Origin: Isoperla grammatica
Lineage: Eukaryota; Arthropoda; Insecta; Plecoptera; Perlodidae
Assembly (NCBI GenBank): GCA_945910005.1
Contig: OX246745.1
Span: 45,232,822 to 45,296,821 of the forward strand
Length of the DNA: 64,000 bases
Direction: 5' to 3'
The notes under the pieces were generated by a model. It did not search any database and was not told where the DNA came from. It saw only the letters and a program-made list of their open reading frames with translations. This document shows, one piece after another, positions 31,021 through 43,171 of the stretch; positions within the stretch are counted from its first letter, which is position 1; each line of letters starts with the position of its first letter. The translations under genes and the position numbers were made by a program.

Positions 31021-31034
31021 TATTTTGTTTATCA

Positions 31035-31035
31035 T

Positions 31036-31074
<39 letters not shown>

Positions 31075-33014
31075 TGTATTTACTTATTTACAGTGCATGG
31101 ACACTACAGCATTTTATGCCAATAGGCGTGACCACCAAACAAAACAAATAACAACATTAACAATAACAATACACATACAATACATATATCTGCAATACAA
31201 TTGCTTTGTCAGGTAATACAAATTATTCAACAATCTTGTCATCAGTAAAAGGGACAATTAAAAACAATAGAAAAGGCACCTTAGAAATTTATAGGTAGAT
31301 GTGGAATGAATGAAGTATAAAAAGAATGAGGATTGGATGTGATGTCCACAGAGCCAGGAAGTGCGTTATATAAAGACGGAAGGCGGGTGAAGATGGAGCG
31401 TCTCTCTAGGTTGGTGCGGCAGTTTGGTATATGAAACAGGTTGTTTAGGCGTGTTGTCCGGCCGGGTACATGAAGGCAAAGGTTAGTGATAAGGTAGTCA
31501 GTATTAACACGGCCATGAAACATCTAATGCAGCAAAACTAGATCGCATCTCTGTCTACGTATGTTAAGAGTGCATAGACCCATCCTGTCTAAAATATCCG
31601 CTGTTTCGAGATCTAGGTATAAGAACACTCTAGAACGAACAATACGACAGAAGAAAGACGTTATACCCTTTCAAGAAGGTCCAAATTAGTATCGGCTGCT
31701 GATGCCCATATCGGGGAACAGTAGTCGAGAATGGGTAACACGCATGCCGGAAAGACGCCCGGAGAGCCTTCGGGTCCCTTATATCAGTAAACCTGTATAA
31801 TATACCAAGCATTTGCATCGCCTTCGCACGAATTTTATTGATATATTGTCCTAAAAACTGAAGTTTGGGATCAAACAAAACCCCGAGATCGTTAACGGAT
31901 TCAAGTTTGGAGAGATTTGTATTAGACATAATGTAATTAAAATTAATCGCGTTGTGAACTTTCAGAGTAATTGAGATTACCCCGCATTTTTTAACATTCG
32001 GATTCAACTGCCAAATGTGGCACCAATAGACAACTGTGTCAATAGAGTGTTGTAAAACGATAGCATCACGCAAAGATTTAATTACTTTAAATAATTTGCT
32101 GTCGTCAGAAAATAACAGAACGTCCACGTCAAATGGCGATAGGTACTCAGGCAGATTGTCAATAAAAAGTACAAAGAATAAAGGTCCAAGCGAGCTTCCC
32201 TGGGCAATACCGGAAGTGACATCGGTCCAACCAGAGGTAGCACCACCAACCACAACTCTTTGCTTCCGATTATGGAGGAAATCACTCAAGACTTTAAGTA
32301 AATTACCTGTTATGCCATATCTCTGAGAAATTTTATGAATCAGAAGTTTATGGTCCAGTTTATCGAAGGCTTTTTCAAAGTCTATGTGGACAACGTCAAG
32401 CTGAGATTTATCCTTAATAGCTTTGACAGCAGCTGTGTGAAGCACTGCAAGATTAGTAAGACATGATTTGTTCGGTAAGAAACCATGCTGTGCCTGTGAT
32501 AGATGTGGGAGAACAAATTTGATAAGCCGACGGTATATTATTTTTTCATATAAACTGGAGAAAACAGGTAGCAGGGAGATGGGTGGATAATTTTTTACAT
32601 CTGACTTGCTGCCTGATTTTAAAATAGGTATGACATTGGCCTTTTTCCAAGTAGAGGGAAAGCAGCCTGCCTTGAAACACGAATTAAAAACATTACATAA
32701 AATAATTGAGAAATGCTCTATACATTTTTTCACAAACAAAGCGCTAATTTCATCGAACCCAGATCCTCGAGACTCAGAAAGATTATTAATTAACTCCGAG
32801 ACCTCACGTACGGTGGTTGAGATCAGAGATACTGTGGCATGATATACTCTTAACTGGAGGAAATGCAGGGTTGCCATTTACAGCAGAAAAATTAGCCTTA
32901 AAATATGAATTAAAAAGATCAGCACGGTCTTCACCACTGGCCTTGACGTCATTGAGCTGCACCTCAGAAGGAATGCGCTGAGATTTGCGACGTGAGTTTA
33001 TCATTGACCAAAAA
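31035..33014 (-). pseudogene. LINE-C reverse transcriptase region, frameshifted
   Basis: The main minus-strand frame 32877-31630 encodes LINE RT: FPSTWKKANVIPILKSG, NYPPISLLPVFSS, VVHIDFEKAFDKLDH, GIAQGSSLGPLFF and a catalytic FSDD in place of the usual FADD. The preceding linker (DVKASGEDRADLFNSYF) is in another frame (33004-32804), and the C-terminal NCRTNLERRSIFTRLPSLYN lies in a third (31523-31281). A TTTA/AAAT microsatellite at 31035-31095 is a plausible 3' tail. The endonuclease that belongs upstream is probably the one at 36905-37954. Confidence 0.85.
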
Positions 33015-33539
33015 CATCGACAACACGTGGTCTGCTACTTGTGAGGTTATGTTGTGACACCTTACTTGTAACTCTCTTAACTGTTCACTTCTAACACCAT
33101 GTAATAGGCCTATCTTATGCTGTATCGAGGATACATCTTAGTAAATACTCAACGATAGTAGGTCTAAGACGCCTCTTTTCTACCTTCTAGCACACGTTTT
33201 TCCGTGGCGTAGGCCTAGGCTTACGCTCTCGACAAAACGTGGTCTGCAACTTGTGAGGTTATGTTGTAGCACCTTACTTGTAACTCTCTAAATATTCACT
33301 TCTGACACTATGGGTGCTTACGAAAACCTCCCAAATGGATCTGATCGGATGGATCTGGTCACGTGACAGATTTATCCAGATCACCTGGGTTTGCTGTCAG
33401 TTTCCAAATGGGCAGATTTCCGATCCGATGTAAACAAACATGGAGGGCAAGAACCTTAGCTTAGCATAGCGATGCTGAAATACAAATACTACAAACTTCT
33501 AAAGATGATGATTACGAAGACGATGAAAATTAACTTTTT

Positions 33540-36312
33540 ATTTTAAGAATAATGGAGAAAGCGAAAAATAAAAGAGTGTGCATCCAAAAGTATGTAGAGG
33601 ACCTTCCCACCAGAATTGGTCAGAACTCGCAATCTATTATAGACCATTTTATTTCAAATATAACTAAAAACAAAATTGTTATGTCAACAATCATAGATCC
33701 CATTAGTGACCACAATATACTTCTTGCACAAATAGGTTACTGCAGTAAAAATAATACTTCAGGCCTACAAAATAAAATTGTAAAAGAAATAAAAATGCTT
33801 GACGAGGACAAGTTTGCACAGGAATTGAAAATGGAAAATTTCTCAATATTGAATTCACATGATGTAGGTCTAACTGATGTAAATGCATTATGCAATAGTC
33901 TTATAGTAGATATTACTGAAGCCAAAGAGAATGCAATGATAATAAAACAGGTGAATACAACTAATAAAAAAGTATGGAAGTGTGAATGGATGACCAAAGA
34001 TCTCCTACAACTAATAATTTCTAAAAATAGGTGGTATGCAAAACTTAAGGCTAAACCAAACAATAATCAGATCAAGTTGACTTATTATAATCTTCAGAAG
34101 CAGGTAACTGCAAGTACACGGAAATGTAAACAAGAATATTATGCAGGCAAATTTGCTCATGTTCGCGGTAATAGCAAGAAAACATGGCAATTGATTAATC
34201 AGGTAATTTATAATAAGCCCCATAATAGGCCAGCTAAATGCAGTAGTTTGCTTACGGAAAATGGAGATACGATCACGAACAGCAATTCTATTGCTATAGT
34301 ACCTTCAATGCATTTTTTACTCAAGTTGCCGCTCAGCTTGAAAGCGAAATACGCAAACAAGGTGATGACGACAATGCTGTACTAGATTCCATGGGACCTA
34401 GGGAGAATAAATCTATATTCTTTAGACCAACTAACGCCACTGAAATCCTAGATATAATTGACAATAATATGGATCCACACAAGAGTCCAGGGCTGGATCA
34501 AATAACAGCAAAGGAATTGAAGATTGGAAAGCATGTGTTGGTAAATCCCATTGTAAGTAGTTAATGCTTCACTGTCTGGAGGTGTATTCCCAGAGTGTCT
34601 CAAAGTAGCTAAGGTAGTACCTATACACAAATCGGGGGATAAAAGTTTAGTTAATAATTATAGACCCATATCGGTTTTAAACACTATATCAAAGATCCTG
34701 GAAGTGGTAGTAAAAAAGAGGTTGCTCGACTTTCTACAAAAGACCGGCTTCTTATACAAACGACAATACGGATTTAGTACTACTTCTAATACTACCTCCG
34801 CAGTAACTGATTTCATATCCTTAATCCAAAGAGAAATTGATAAAAATAAACATACTGCTGCATTACTGCTGGACCTAAGTAAAGCTTTTGATACTGTAAG
34901 CAGGCCAATACTCTACCAGAAGCTTGAACATATTGGTATCAGAGGAATACCTCTGGAATGGTTTAAAAGTTACTTTAGCAATAGACAACAATGCGTTAAC
35001 ATCAACGGCATCAATAGCGAAATGAAACCCATCGAAATTGGAGTCCCCCAAGGTTCCGTCTTGGGGCCACTTTTGTTTATAATATATATCAATGACATAG
35101 GACATCTCAAATGTCATGGCCTGATACAGTTATATGCAGACGATACAATAATCATTTACTCGGGCACAGATATTATTACTATTTTGAATCACATGCAGGA
35201 AGATCTCGATATGATAGCGGAATATTTACGATTGAACCGTCTCACATTAAACGTTAGTAAAACTAATTATATACTTATGACTTCTCCTAAAATCAAAATT
35301 ATCCATAATAAGGTATTAACCATAGGCAATCAAATTATTAAGCAGCTTGAAACGGTAAAATATCTAGGCCTATACATTGATTTGCATCTTAAATGGCGTT
35401 ATCACTGTAATTTTGTTAGGAAGAAACTCGCACCAGTAGTGGGCATTCTACGTAAGTTGTCATTTCTTCTACCTGACTATACGCTGAGAGGTATTTACTT
35501 TTCATTAATACACTCTCATCTGTTGTACCTTAACATTGTGTGGGGTAATTGCTGCCAGTATTTATTAAACCCGATACAAAGACTTCAGAACAAAGCAATA
35601 AAAAATCTGTATCAACTTCCATTTAGATATCATACTAAAGACTTGTACACTAATTTCAGAATTCTTCCAGTACAAATCCTCAATAAATACGAAATGCTTA
35701 TCATGATAAAAAATTACCTGAACAACAAAATTTACTCATGCCATACAGTAATCCATCCTCCCCATACGCATCAAACAAGAATCAACAACAGTAATCTTTA
35801 TTTAGAGGCTGTACGTACCAACTATGGTAAAAATTCACTAGGATTTAAAGGGTATCAACTTTATAATACACTTCCGTTAAAAATTAAGCAAGTCAACTCT
35901 GTCACTAAATATAAACAACTAATTCAGGTATGGTTAATGAACGAATACAGTAGAAACTAAATATGAATGTGTTACTCTAAACTATGATCAATTCAATTTT
36001 TGTATCCCCAATAACATGTATACCGGTACTATTGTATTATTTGATAAATTCTTAGGATTTCCTTTAATTTTCTCTCTTTTTTACATTAGGCCTACAGTGT
36101 GTTATAACTAGATTATTTCTGTTATATCTGTATTAGCATTTAGATTAGTATAAAATTCCTACTTCCTTGGTAACGTCTTATTACTTAATATAGACTGTAT
36201 TGTAGAAGACCCCCTACCTGCGAGTAGTATACTCACTGGGGGTCAGTGATATTATATAATTGTAATTACTGTAATCATTATCAATAAAGAAAGAATCTGA
36301 AATCTGAATCTG
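33540..36312 (+). pseudogene. LINE-D: endonuclease remnant, linker and RT
   Basis: The frame 33552-34385 begins in the C-terminal part of an APE endonuclease (IIDPISDHNILLAQI, the S-D-H catalytic motif) and continues through the pre-RT linker. At least two frameshifts lie in 34385-34700. A clean 418-codon RT then follows (34704-35960). The 3' UTR has a CCCCCTACCTG...CACTGGGGG hairpin near 36210-36240, an AATAAA at about 36284 and a terminal AATCTG repeat (36287-36312), as in CR1/Jockey-like LINEs. 5'-truncated and frameshifted, so inactive. Confidence 0.88.
34704..35960 (+). CDS. LINE-D reverse transcriptase frame (418 aa)
   Basis: RT palm motifs in order: LLLDLSKAFDTVSRPILYQK (about residues 54-73), IGVPQGSVLGPLLFIIYIND (about 112-131), catalytic YADD (about 146-149), RLTLNVSKTNYILM and KYLGLYIDLHLKW, followed by the usual Jockey/CR1-like C-terminal tail. 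The frame is unbroken but lacks the start of the RT fingers domain, which lies upstream in other frames. It would not be translated as a functional protein without repair of the upstream shifts. Confidence 0.85.
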   Translation: MVVKKRLLDFLQKTGFLYKRQYGFSTTSNTTSAVTDFISLIQREIDKNKHTAALLLDLSKAFDTVSRPILYQKLEHIGIRGIPLEWFKSYFSNRQQCVNINGINSEMKPIEIGVPQGSVLGPLLFIIYINDIGHLKCHGLIQLYADDTIIIYSGTDIITILNHMQEDLDMIAEYLRLNRLTLNVSKTNYILMTSPKIKIIHNKVLTIGNQIIKQLETVKYLGLYIDLHLKWRYHCNFVRKKLAPVVGILRKLSFLLPDYTLRGIYFSLIHSHLLYLNIVWGNCCQYLLNPIQRLQNKAIKNLYQLPFRYHTKDLYTNFRILPVQILNKYEMLIMIKNYLNNKIYSCHTVIHPPHTHQTRINNSNLYLEAVRTNYGKNSLGFKGYQLYNTLPLKIKQVNSVTKYKQLIQVWLMNEYSRN

Positions 36313-36415
36313 AGGATGTGCCACTTTAAGGTTATGTTGAATACCTATCATGTAACACCATTGTGTTCTTGTTTCATATGCAAAGACTTCAAAAGGCACT
36401 TTATAGGTTGCACAG

Positions 36416-36903
36416 GGTGCTTACGGAAACCTCTCGAGTTGAAGAGATCGGATGGATCTGGTCACGTGATGGATTTGATCAGATTCCCTGGATCTCATGT
36501 CTGTTTCCGAACGAAAAGTTGTAGTTGTTTATAAATCTAAATATAATTATGAATCGTGCTTCCGAAATTAATCTTATTTAATTTACTTTCTACATGAAAG
36601 ACATCGAAATGTTCTTGAATGTCTTCAAATAATTCTTTAATCCCACAAACCCACATTGTGCGTCGTCCATGATGGCAATACAGCCTTTAGTTTATAGGCG
36701 TTAATTTTGAAAAGGCGGTGAAACAGGCTGTGGTGCGAGATCCAACCCAAGAGATCCTTCTTTTAGCGGGATCCCTAAGATCGGATCGGATCACTTGATC
36801 GGATGGATCCGTGAAGGTTTTCGAACAGAGGTTCTTGCAATCTTGTATGTTTCCGAACGAACAGATCCGTTCGGTTCAACCAGATCAGGGTTTCCGTAAG
36901 CAC
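36416..36903. mobile_element. short non-autonomous DNA element, possible ACA duplication
   Basis: GGGTGCTTACGGAAACC at 36416 and its reverse complement ending at 36903 bound about 490 bp. The three bases on each side are ACA. Three matching bases could be chance, so the element class stays open. Confidence 0.55.
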
Positions 36904-36904
36904 C

Positions 36905-37960
36905 CACAGAGCGCGCGAGCTGATGAGCAGCATGACGTGGCAGAGGTAGCGGAGAGGTGATGGTCACGTCCAGAGACTCGTGGTCGGAGGTAAGTAGGTT
37001 ACGACTGGATACAACCCCCAACCCCGGAAGTGAGGTCACGACGAGATCCAACGTTGCCATGCGCCGTGTATCAGTAACACAGCGTTGTTCCAGGCCCAGC
37101 GCAACAATGAAGTGATCGTAAAAATAAGAGTCAACAATATCGCTGCACAATCCATTCAGCGAATCAGTCCAATTAATGTGGATGTTAAAGTCACCAACTA
37201 GGAGAACATCCCCCAGGCTAGACACTCTAACTACCGATTCAAAACATTGTTCCAGTTGAATTATTGATTTGCCAGGTTGTCTGTAGTAACAACCGAGAAA
37301 AATTGATTTGCTGAGAGTCTCGACTTCCATTCAAATCAATATACAATCGTTTTCAAGGTCACCGCGTCGACGAGTATAGGCAACGAAAAAAAAATTGTAA
37401 TTTACAGTTACACCAATCAACACACCACCACCAGCCGTACCCCTGTCCTTATGATGAAGATCAAACGATTGCGACAGAGGAATGTGCTCATTTAGTATAG
37501 ACCTTTTTGCGAACGTTTCAGTGAGAGCAATCAAGTCAAAGGACGAAAACTCAGGCAAGAGGGCCGCACACGTGTTGAGTTTATTCATTAATGACTGACA
37601 ATTTTGGTAGTACAAACCGAAGTCAGCCGTGCTCACTGGTCCTGGGTGTACGTGAATATCATTGGCGAGAAGAACAACAACCAGAATACTCCAAATCGGC
37701 CGCGCAGCAACAGGGCGGTCTCGCTTCCTGCGTGCATCGTAGCGCGGCAAGGAATAGCCGGCTGCCGCTGATGAAGAAAAACTTATATTTCTCACTGCAC
37801 ATTGCCAATCACCCGTAGAAATTACCACTGTCCGAGCACTTGCACTCAACTGATGACTGTGTAGAGTGTTCAGGTACGTAACCCATGTGAGAAACGCCAA
37901 ACACACAATAATTCTCAGAGCTGCAAAAATACACGACGAGCCACTGGCGGCCATGTTGCT
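36905..37960 (-). pseudogene. LINE-C APE endonuclease with 2A-like motif
   Basis: The minus-strand frame from 37954 has a hydrophobic N-terminus, a 2A-like D-I-H-V-H-P-G-P (37660-37637), then an APE endonuclease: YYQNCQSLMNKL, LIALTETF (catalytic E), GDFNIHINW (D/N) and SDHESLDVTI (SDH). One in-frame TGA (37333-37331) separates the two halves. It breaks off at 36905 against the DNA element. Strand, order and family style suggest it is the 5' part of the RT at 31035-33014, with some intervening codons lost. That linkage is inference. Confidence 0.8.
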
Positions 37961-38199
37961 TCGTCATTCTTTTAATCTACCGGTACGGCGAGTGTATTTG
38001 TACCAAACAACGATAAACAAAATACCGTTAAAGATAATTTTTATTATTATTTTTTTATTGTTGCTTGCAATACATACGAACTCAGTCAAAACCGGCGTAA
38101 ACATGTTGTACGGACATAACTGTCAAGTATTTCCATGTGTTTACCTTATTAAACGCTACTAAGAGCTAATTAAATATATCATTGTCCATATTATTTTCC

Positions 38200-38670
38200 A
38201 AAACAAACTGTGGATGCTATGTACATAGGTCGTGACCGATTTGTACTCATCCCAGCATTCGGTCTTCGTATAGTGGAAACCACGAAAACCACCATCAGGA
38301 TGGAGAACTTCTTGAAATCTTCTTTCTTCTCAGTTCAAAATTTTTCGTACTATCCTATACATGTTCAAAATTGCTTGATGTATGTTCGGTTGGAGACCAA
38401 TTAGTTTAATGCTGTCATGGCGTTTTTGCGGAAAAATACCATCTGCTGATATAATTAACGGTACAACAGTTACATTATTCTGCTTCCACAGTATTTTTAT
38501 TTCAATATATAACTCCGTTTATCTGTTTATCTTTTCTCGCCAAGTTTTCTCTACATTGTGGCATAAAGGGACGGCAACATCAATTAAAATCGTTTCTTGT
38601 TTGTTCTTGCCAATAAATATAATATCAGGTTTATTATTGATGTTGGGTTTGGTCTGTTAAAACTGCCTGG
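38200..38670 (-). pseudogene. LINE fragment with restriction-like-endonuclease C-terminal domain
   Basis: Allowing frameshifts, the minus strand reads NKPDIIFIGKNKQETILIDV, AVPLCHNVEKTW, then NNVTVVPLIISADGIFP. P-D...(I)-D-V-A-V-P followed by an E-K-rich helix and V-V-P-L-I-I matches the C-terminal endonuclease region of REL-endo LINEs (R4/Dong-like group, from memory). Only this tail remains. Confidence 0.55.
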
Positions 38671-40393
38671 TCGTAATATAATCTCTAGTCTTTTATATCT
38701 AGTATCTTTTCTGACTTGTATTTGTAATACACAGTGCGTGTGTTTGTAAGTTTATGCTTAACAGGCTTGTGTATGTAACGAGCACCTCGGCGTTGAAAAT
38801 TTTCAATCTTTACGGGTCGGGACGGGGGTGCTGTGGGAGGGACCTTATGTTACCCTCTCCACCAAAGAACGTAAGATATACCCTGTGCTCTCCACAACTC
38901 GATTGAGGGGAAAAGGTTGCCCGATGAGTCCGCCGTATCTCACGTTCTGCACCTGCGTCGGATCATATTTCAGAACATATCTTATCACACTCGTAGACCG
39001 GCGGCTGACTCACCACACACCGGAAATGACCGCTAGTACAATTGTATCGACTCAGGAATTATCACACTATTCATATTTATAGTGATGGTATGAGTTTGTT
39101 TTCATTACTTTATCAATGTCAAATTTCGTATCGCGTTTCTATTGTAAAAACTGACCGAGCTACACTTGTTTAAAGACTAAAGAAAACAAACTGGAAATCT
39201 GAATTGTTTTATACAATCTTAGATAGTAAATAATACAGTACAGTGTTCAAAGTTGCCGTTGAATTACTTCTTATTTACTGTAAGATGGTAACAAGAGACT
39301 AATGAGTAATGATATTTGCCCCGAACTAGAATGGAACCCATGTACGCCAGCTTGGCGGTCTAATTATGATCTTACGATCTGAAATAATCGTGGGCCACAA
39401 GAACCATAAATGTGTAAATTGCTACGTTCAACAATTAGATGAGCTCTTATGCCAGAGCATTGGTACGTTATGTCGGAGTGCGCTGGTTCGATCACAGCCG
39501 GGTAAAACTTACGACGATTGCTCCATATACATACAATTAAACAGTAAACGGTTTTTGTAGCTAAATGAAGCTATATTTTATATTACATGGGATTAGGTAT
39601 AAAAAATACGCACTCTTCACTAGTGACTAGAATATTGTGAAGAATGACCATTTCATGGTCTTCTTCTGCTCTATCAATATAAGTTGTTGGCCAGTGTCCG
39701 GAAGTGTTGAAATCCTAACAGGATGCATGCACAAGTTGAGTGTACCCGTGGAATGTGCATGTGTCAGGATTTCAACACTTTGTCAGGAGCGGGCAACGAA
39801 CGCCGAGAAGTAAGAAAACCTTAGTCAGTTGGACTTTGGTTTATTAAAATGTACAACGGTGGCAGGCTTCCACTTTATTAACACAGAGAAAGAGGGGGGG
39901 GGGGGGGGAGTCTTGAGAGCTAATTGGCTGATTCGAGCGAGAAAACAGTTTGAAGAAAGAAGAATAGGCTTTTCCAACGAAATCTATGTCTTGGTGGAGT
40001 TTAAGAGCAATGACGTCAGGAGTGTCGAAGTGCGGGAGAAGGATGGCCCGGCTCGGGGAGTTCACGTCTAAACATCGAGGAATGAACCGGGGTTCGAGGA
40101 GTGAGTGACCACGCTTGAAACGGGGATTAAGCAGACAAGAGCAGAAGAGACAAGTAGAAGGAAGACAACAAGAACGATACCGGGATCCGAACGAGGGGCT
40201 AGCCAGGGCCTGTGGAATGACCGGTTGCTGTACCAAACCATAAACAAGGGTAGGATGATGTTCTAGGAGATTGTGTTTTTTAAAATTAAGTCGAATCTAC
40301 GCACGCCAAACACTCAATGCAACAGTTTAAAGAATGACCATTTAGGGTAGAAGTCTAAGGACAATATACGTAGCCCTTGTTATTTGGAATCTG
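38671..40393. other. intergenic, no gene seen
   Basis: A short inverted repeat GTGTTGAAATCCT...AGGATTTCAACAC lies at about 39698-39775. A degraded tRNA-like stretch (about 39430-39510, GGTTCGATCAC) may be a SINE remnant. A G-run lies at 39895-39909. Two overlapping open frames near 39829-40236 have no motif. Confidence 0.35.
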
Positions 40394-40833
40394 CCCTTTC
40401 TTGCCCAAACATTGTTAAAACAGATTTTTTTAAGTTTTTAATTGGTTTCATGATTAGTTATGCTACTTTACACATAAATTATTTTTTTCAAATTTTTATT
40501 TCCAAAATTTGTAAACAATTTAGAGCCGGGACTCTCAAGTCCCGACGGGCAGGTATGAGGATAAGGTAATGTTTTTCCACACACCATTGAAGTTGCACTA
40601 TGTAACAACTTTATTGAGAAGTAAGATACATGACATGATCTTGAAACATGAAAGTTTCATAATAATATTCATAATAGTGTACATGTATGAAATTTGCATA
40701 AATTATAAAAATTACACAAATTAAATTGAAAAATAGTAATACAATACATGTAAAAATAGAAAAATGATTAGTCCTAGCCTATGAGAGCCAATATTGTTGA
40801 CATAAGGCTAATTTTGTGAGTGAAGTTCAGTTT

Positions 40834-43097
40834 TTACTCCACGTTTATTTCGTGGAACAGAGCGAAACAATTTTTCTTTTCGCTCACGCAAAGGAAGATA
40901 CCGCAGGTCGAGCACTTTGAATGTGGACGGGACTCAACATCCATGCGTGAGCAGTACTCGCATCTACCCCTGTTCTTCACAAACTGGACCCAGTGGCATC
41001 CCCGGTTACCTAACCGCATGTCCTTAGGAACTGAGTAGTTGAACTTGCGACGTTTGTTGGGTACAAGACTACTGTTCAACAACGGCCGTTTGGACGTACC
41101 GGCATTTCGCCCCCTTTCGCTATCGACTGAGTTTCGCCTACTTGTACCAGCGCCAACAGTATTTTTTATCATTAGTCCCTTTGAGAGCATGCGGCGATAC
41201 TCGAGCAGAGTCACTTTTTCGATTAGTTCGCTGTAGATGATATACGAATTGACAAACGCAATGTCAAGAAAACCGAAGAACAATCGATGCCACCACTTTC
41301 TAGATTTTCGGTCTACACAGTACAGAACTCGTAGCCTGTCTGCATGGTCTACACCTCCCATCTTTTTGTTGTACTGTTCAACAACAGAAGGGCAGGGAAC
41401 TCTCAGTTTTTTGCCGTCTTTTTGTGTTCGTAGCACATCAGAGACTTCGTAGCCATGAAAATTTGATGCCAGATAAACAGCCTTCGTGTCCTTCCACTTA
41501 TACACACCGATACCTTGGGCAGATATGCGGTAATCAAAATCCCCTCTAGCTAGCTTATTGTCCGCTAACAGGTTATCAGGCAAACCCTTTCTGTTGCTGC
41601 GTATAGTGCCACATGCAAGTGTCGACTCTATTTTCAACCTTTCCAAGAGTTTCAGGGAAGTAAAGAAGTTGTCAAAAAATAGAATCCGGGACTTACCCCA
41701 TTCCGATTTACTCAATGACAAAACAATTCTTTCGCCTAATCCAAAACCTGCAAACTCTTCCTCTAATTCTGAATCTTTCCCCTGGTAAACATCGAACCTT
41801 TTGGTATACCCAGCCTGGTCACACATGCACCATAGTTTGTAACCACGCTTGATTGGCTTCATGGGGTTGTATTGCTTCATCGAACTTCGGCCTTTGAATG
41901 GTATCATCGATTCGTCAACACTCAGCTCACGACTACCGTGAAAAGCTGAATCAAACTGTTCATTAAGTGATTTGATCATGGGGCGAAGTTTGTACAATTT
42001 ATCTTTAGGCCCCTCAACATTTGGCCCAGGCATGTTTGAATTGTCATTTACATGCAAGTTTGACAGAATGTTGTCAAACCGGTTGCGACTCATTGCCTTA
42101 TTAATGCCAGTTATATTGAAGTCCTCAGCATTAGACCAGTAGTGCCTCCATGATGGCAACTGGACATACCCCATAAGGAAGTTTATCCCAATGAAAGACA
42201 GCAATTCGTTTTCGGTCATGTTCAAAATTTTATGACGCTGAGTAGCGTACAAGTTTGTTTGGAAAATTATATTTTCAATTATTGGTTGAATCAACACCAA
42301 AAATATGTCTGTAGCAGTGTCACATGCAGCGAACATGTCTTCGTTAGCGCCTGGAACCAATTAGAACCAATAGTTGTAAATATGTATCCAATAAATTGAT
42401 CTAATAAAGATTGTAATAGATATTGTAATAGGTACCTTCTGGGTGAGCATATTCCGGCACAATGGGCCGATCTGGTCTCTTTTTCCACTTTCTGGTTGGT
42501 TCTGGCTCTGGAGCTGGAGGCTTAGCTTTTTTTTGCGTTGCTGACGGTACGCCTACTGGGGCTGGCGTGGCATCAGACGTAGGCCTAATACGTGGATCGG
42601 CTCCGGTAGCTCGGCTCGGGTCTGGCGTACCACTGAATGATGTACCTAAAATGCATAGGCTTACGTAAATAAAAATGCAAGACTAAGCCCTTGCCAAACA
42701 AAACTTATTTTGTCATTTCCTAGGGCCTAAGGGGTCTAGGCCTAGCCTAAACGTTGGAAATTCCTGGGTGAACCGGCTAGGGGCGTAGGCCTTACATTAT
42801 AAAGCCGAGGGCCTAGGCTAGCCCTACCTGGAGCACCCCTATATACATTGTGAAAATTGCCAACATCTTACCTGGTTCATTGTTTTCGTCGTCCAATAGG
42901 TCCTGAGGGTCTTGTATGACTTGATCCAGTTGACTCAGTTCGTTTTGAAACACATCGTCAAACAGATTTCGTTCACTTGGATTTTCTTCATAATCTGACT
43001 CAGTGTCAGTGATATCGTTGTAATCACTAGGAATATCCTCAATCTCAAGCATAGTCTTAATATCATCGTTGTCCATTGCCAACAAACCATGTGGCAT
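40834..43097 (-). CDS. piggyBac transposase (3 exons, about 650 aa)
   Basis: Minus-strand exons 43097-42872, 42645-42436 and 42350-40834 join with donors CCAG|GTAAGA and GAAG|GTACCT, acceptors TTTAG and GGTTCCAG, both phase 1, giving an uninterrupted product of about 650 residues. The acidic N-terminus and Pro/Lys-rich exon 2 precede the DDE_Tnp_1_7 core. Candidate catalytic Asp are in VDESMIPFKG, FFDNFF and GGVDHADR (about residues 291, 372 and 480). A C-terminal cysteine-rich domain C-x2-C-x10-H-x2-C-x2-C-x4-C-x6-C-x4-H binds transposon ends in this family. The enzyme catalyses cut-and-paste at TTAA. No stop or frameshift is seen, so it may be recently active. Start is the first ATG of exon 1. 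Confidence 0.92.
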
Positions 43098-43171
43098 AGA
43101 TTCAGTAGCTAGAAAACAAAAAAAGTTTGGTTATGTCACTTGTCAAACTCTTGACACGCTTAGAGCCCGTC

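Larger units (their letters stand above)
33312..36903. mobile_element. GGGTGCTTACGGAAAC-ended DNA elements, LINE-interrupted
   Basis: The terminal sequence GGGTGCTTACG(G/A)AAACC occurs at 33312 (+), 36416 (+) and, inverted, at 36903. GATCGGATGGATCTGGTCACGTGA-type subterminal repeats follow each. Either one element spans 33312-36903, or a left half at 33312 was cut by the LINE at about 33540-36312 and a complete short copy sits at 36416-36903. A short frame near 33480 (TSKDDDYEDDE) resembles Harbinger N-termini, but no transposase core is present. Confidence 0.5.

Noticed and set aside
39829..40236. Overlapping frames on both strands near 40 kb
   Set aside because: No motif, a G-run inside, and no splice or element context.
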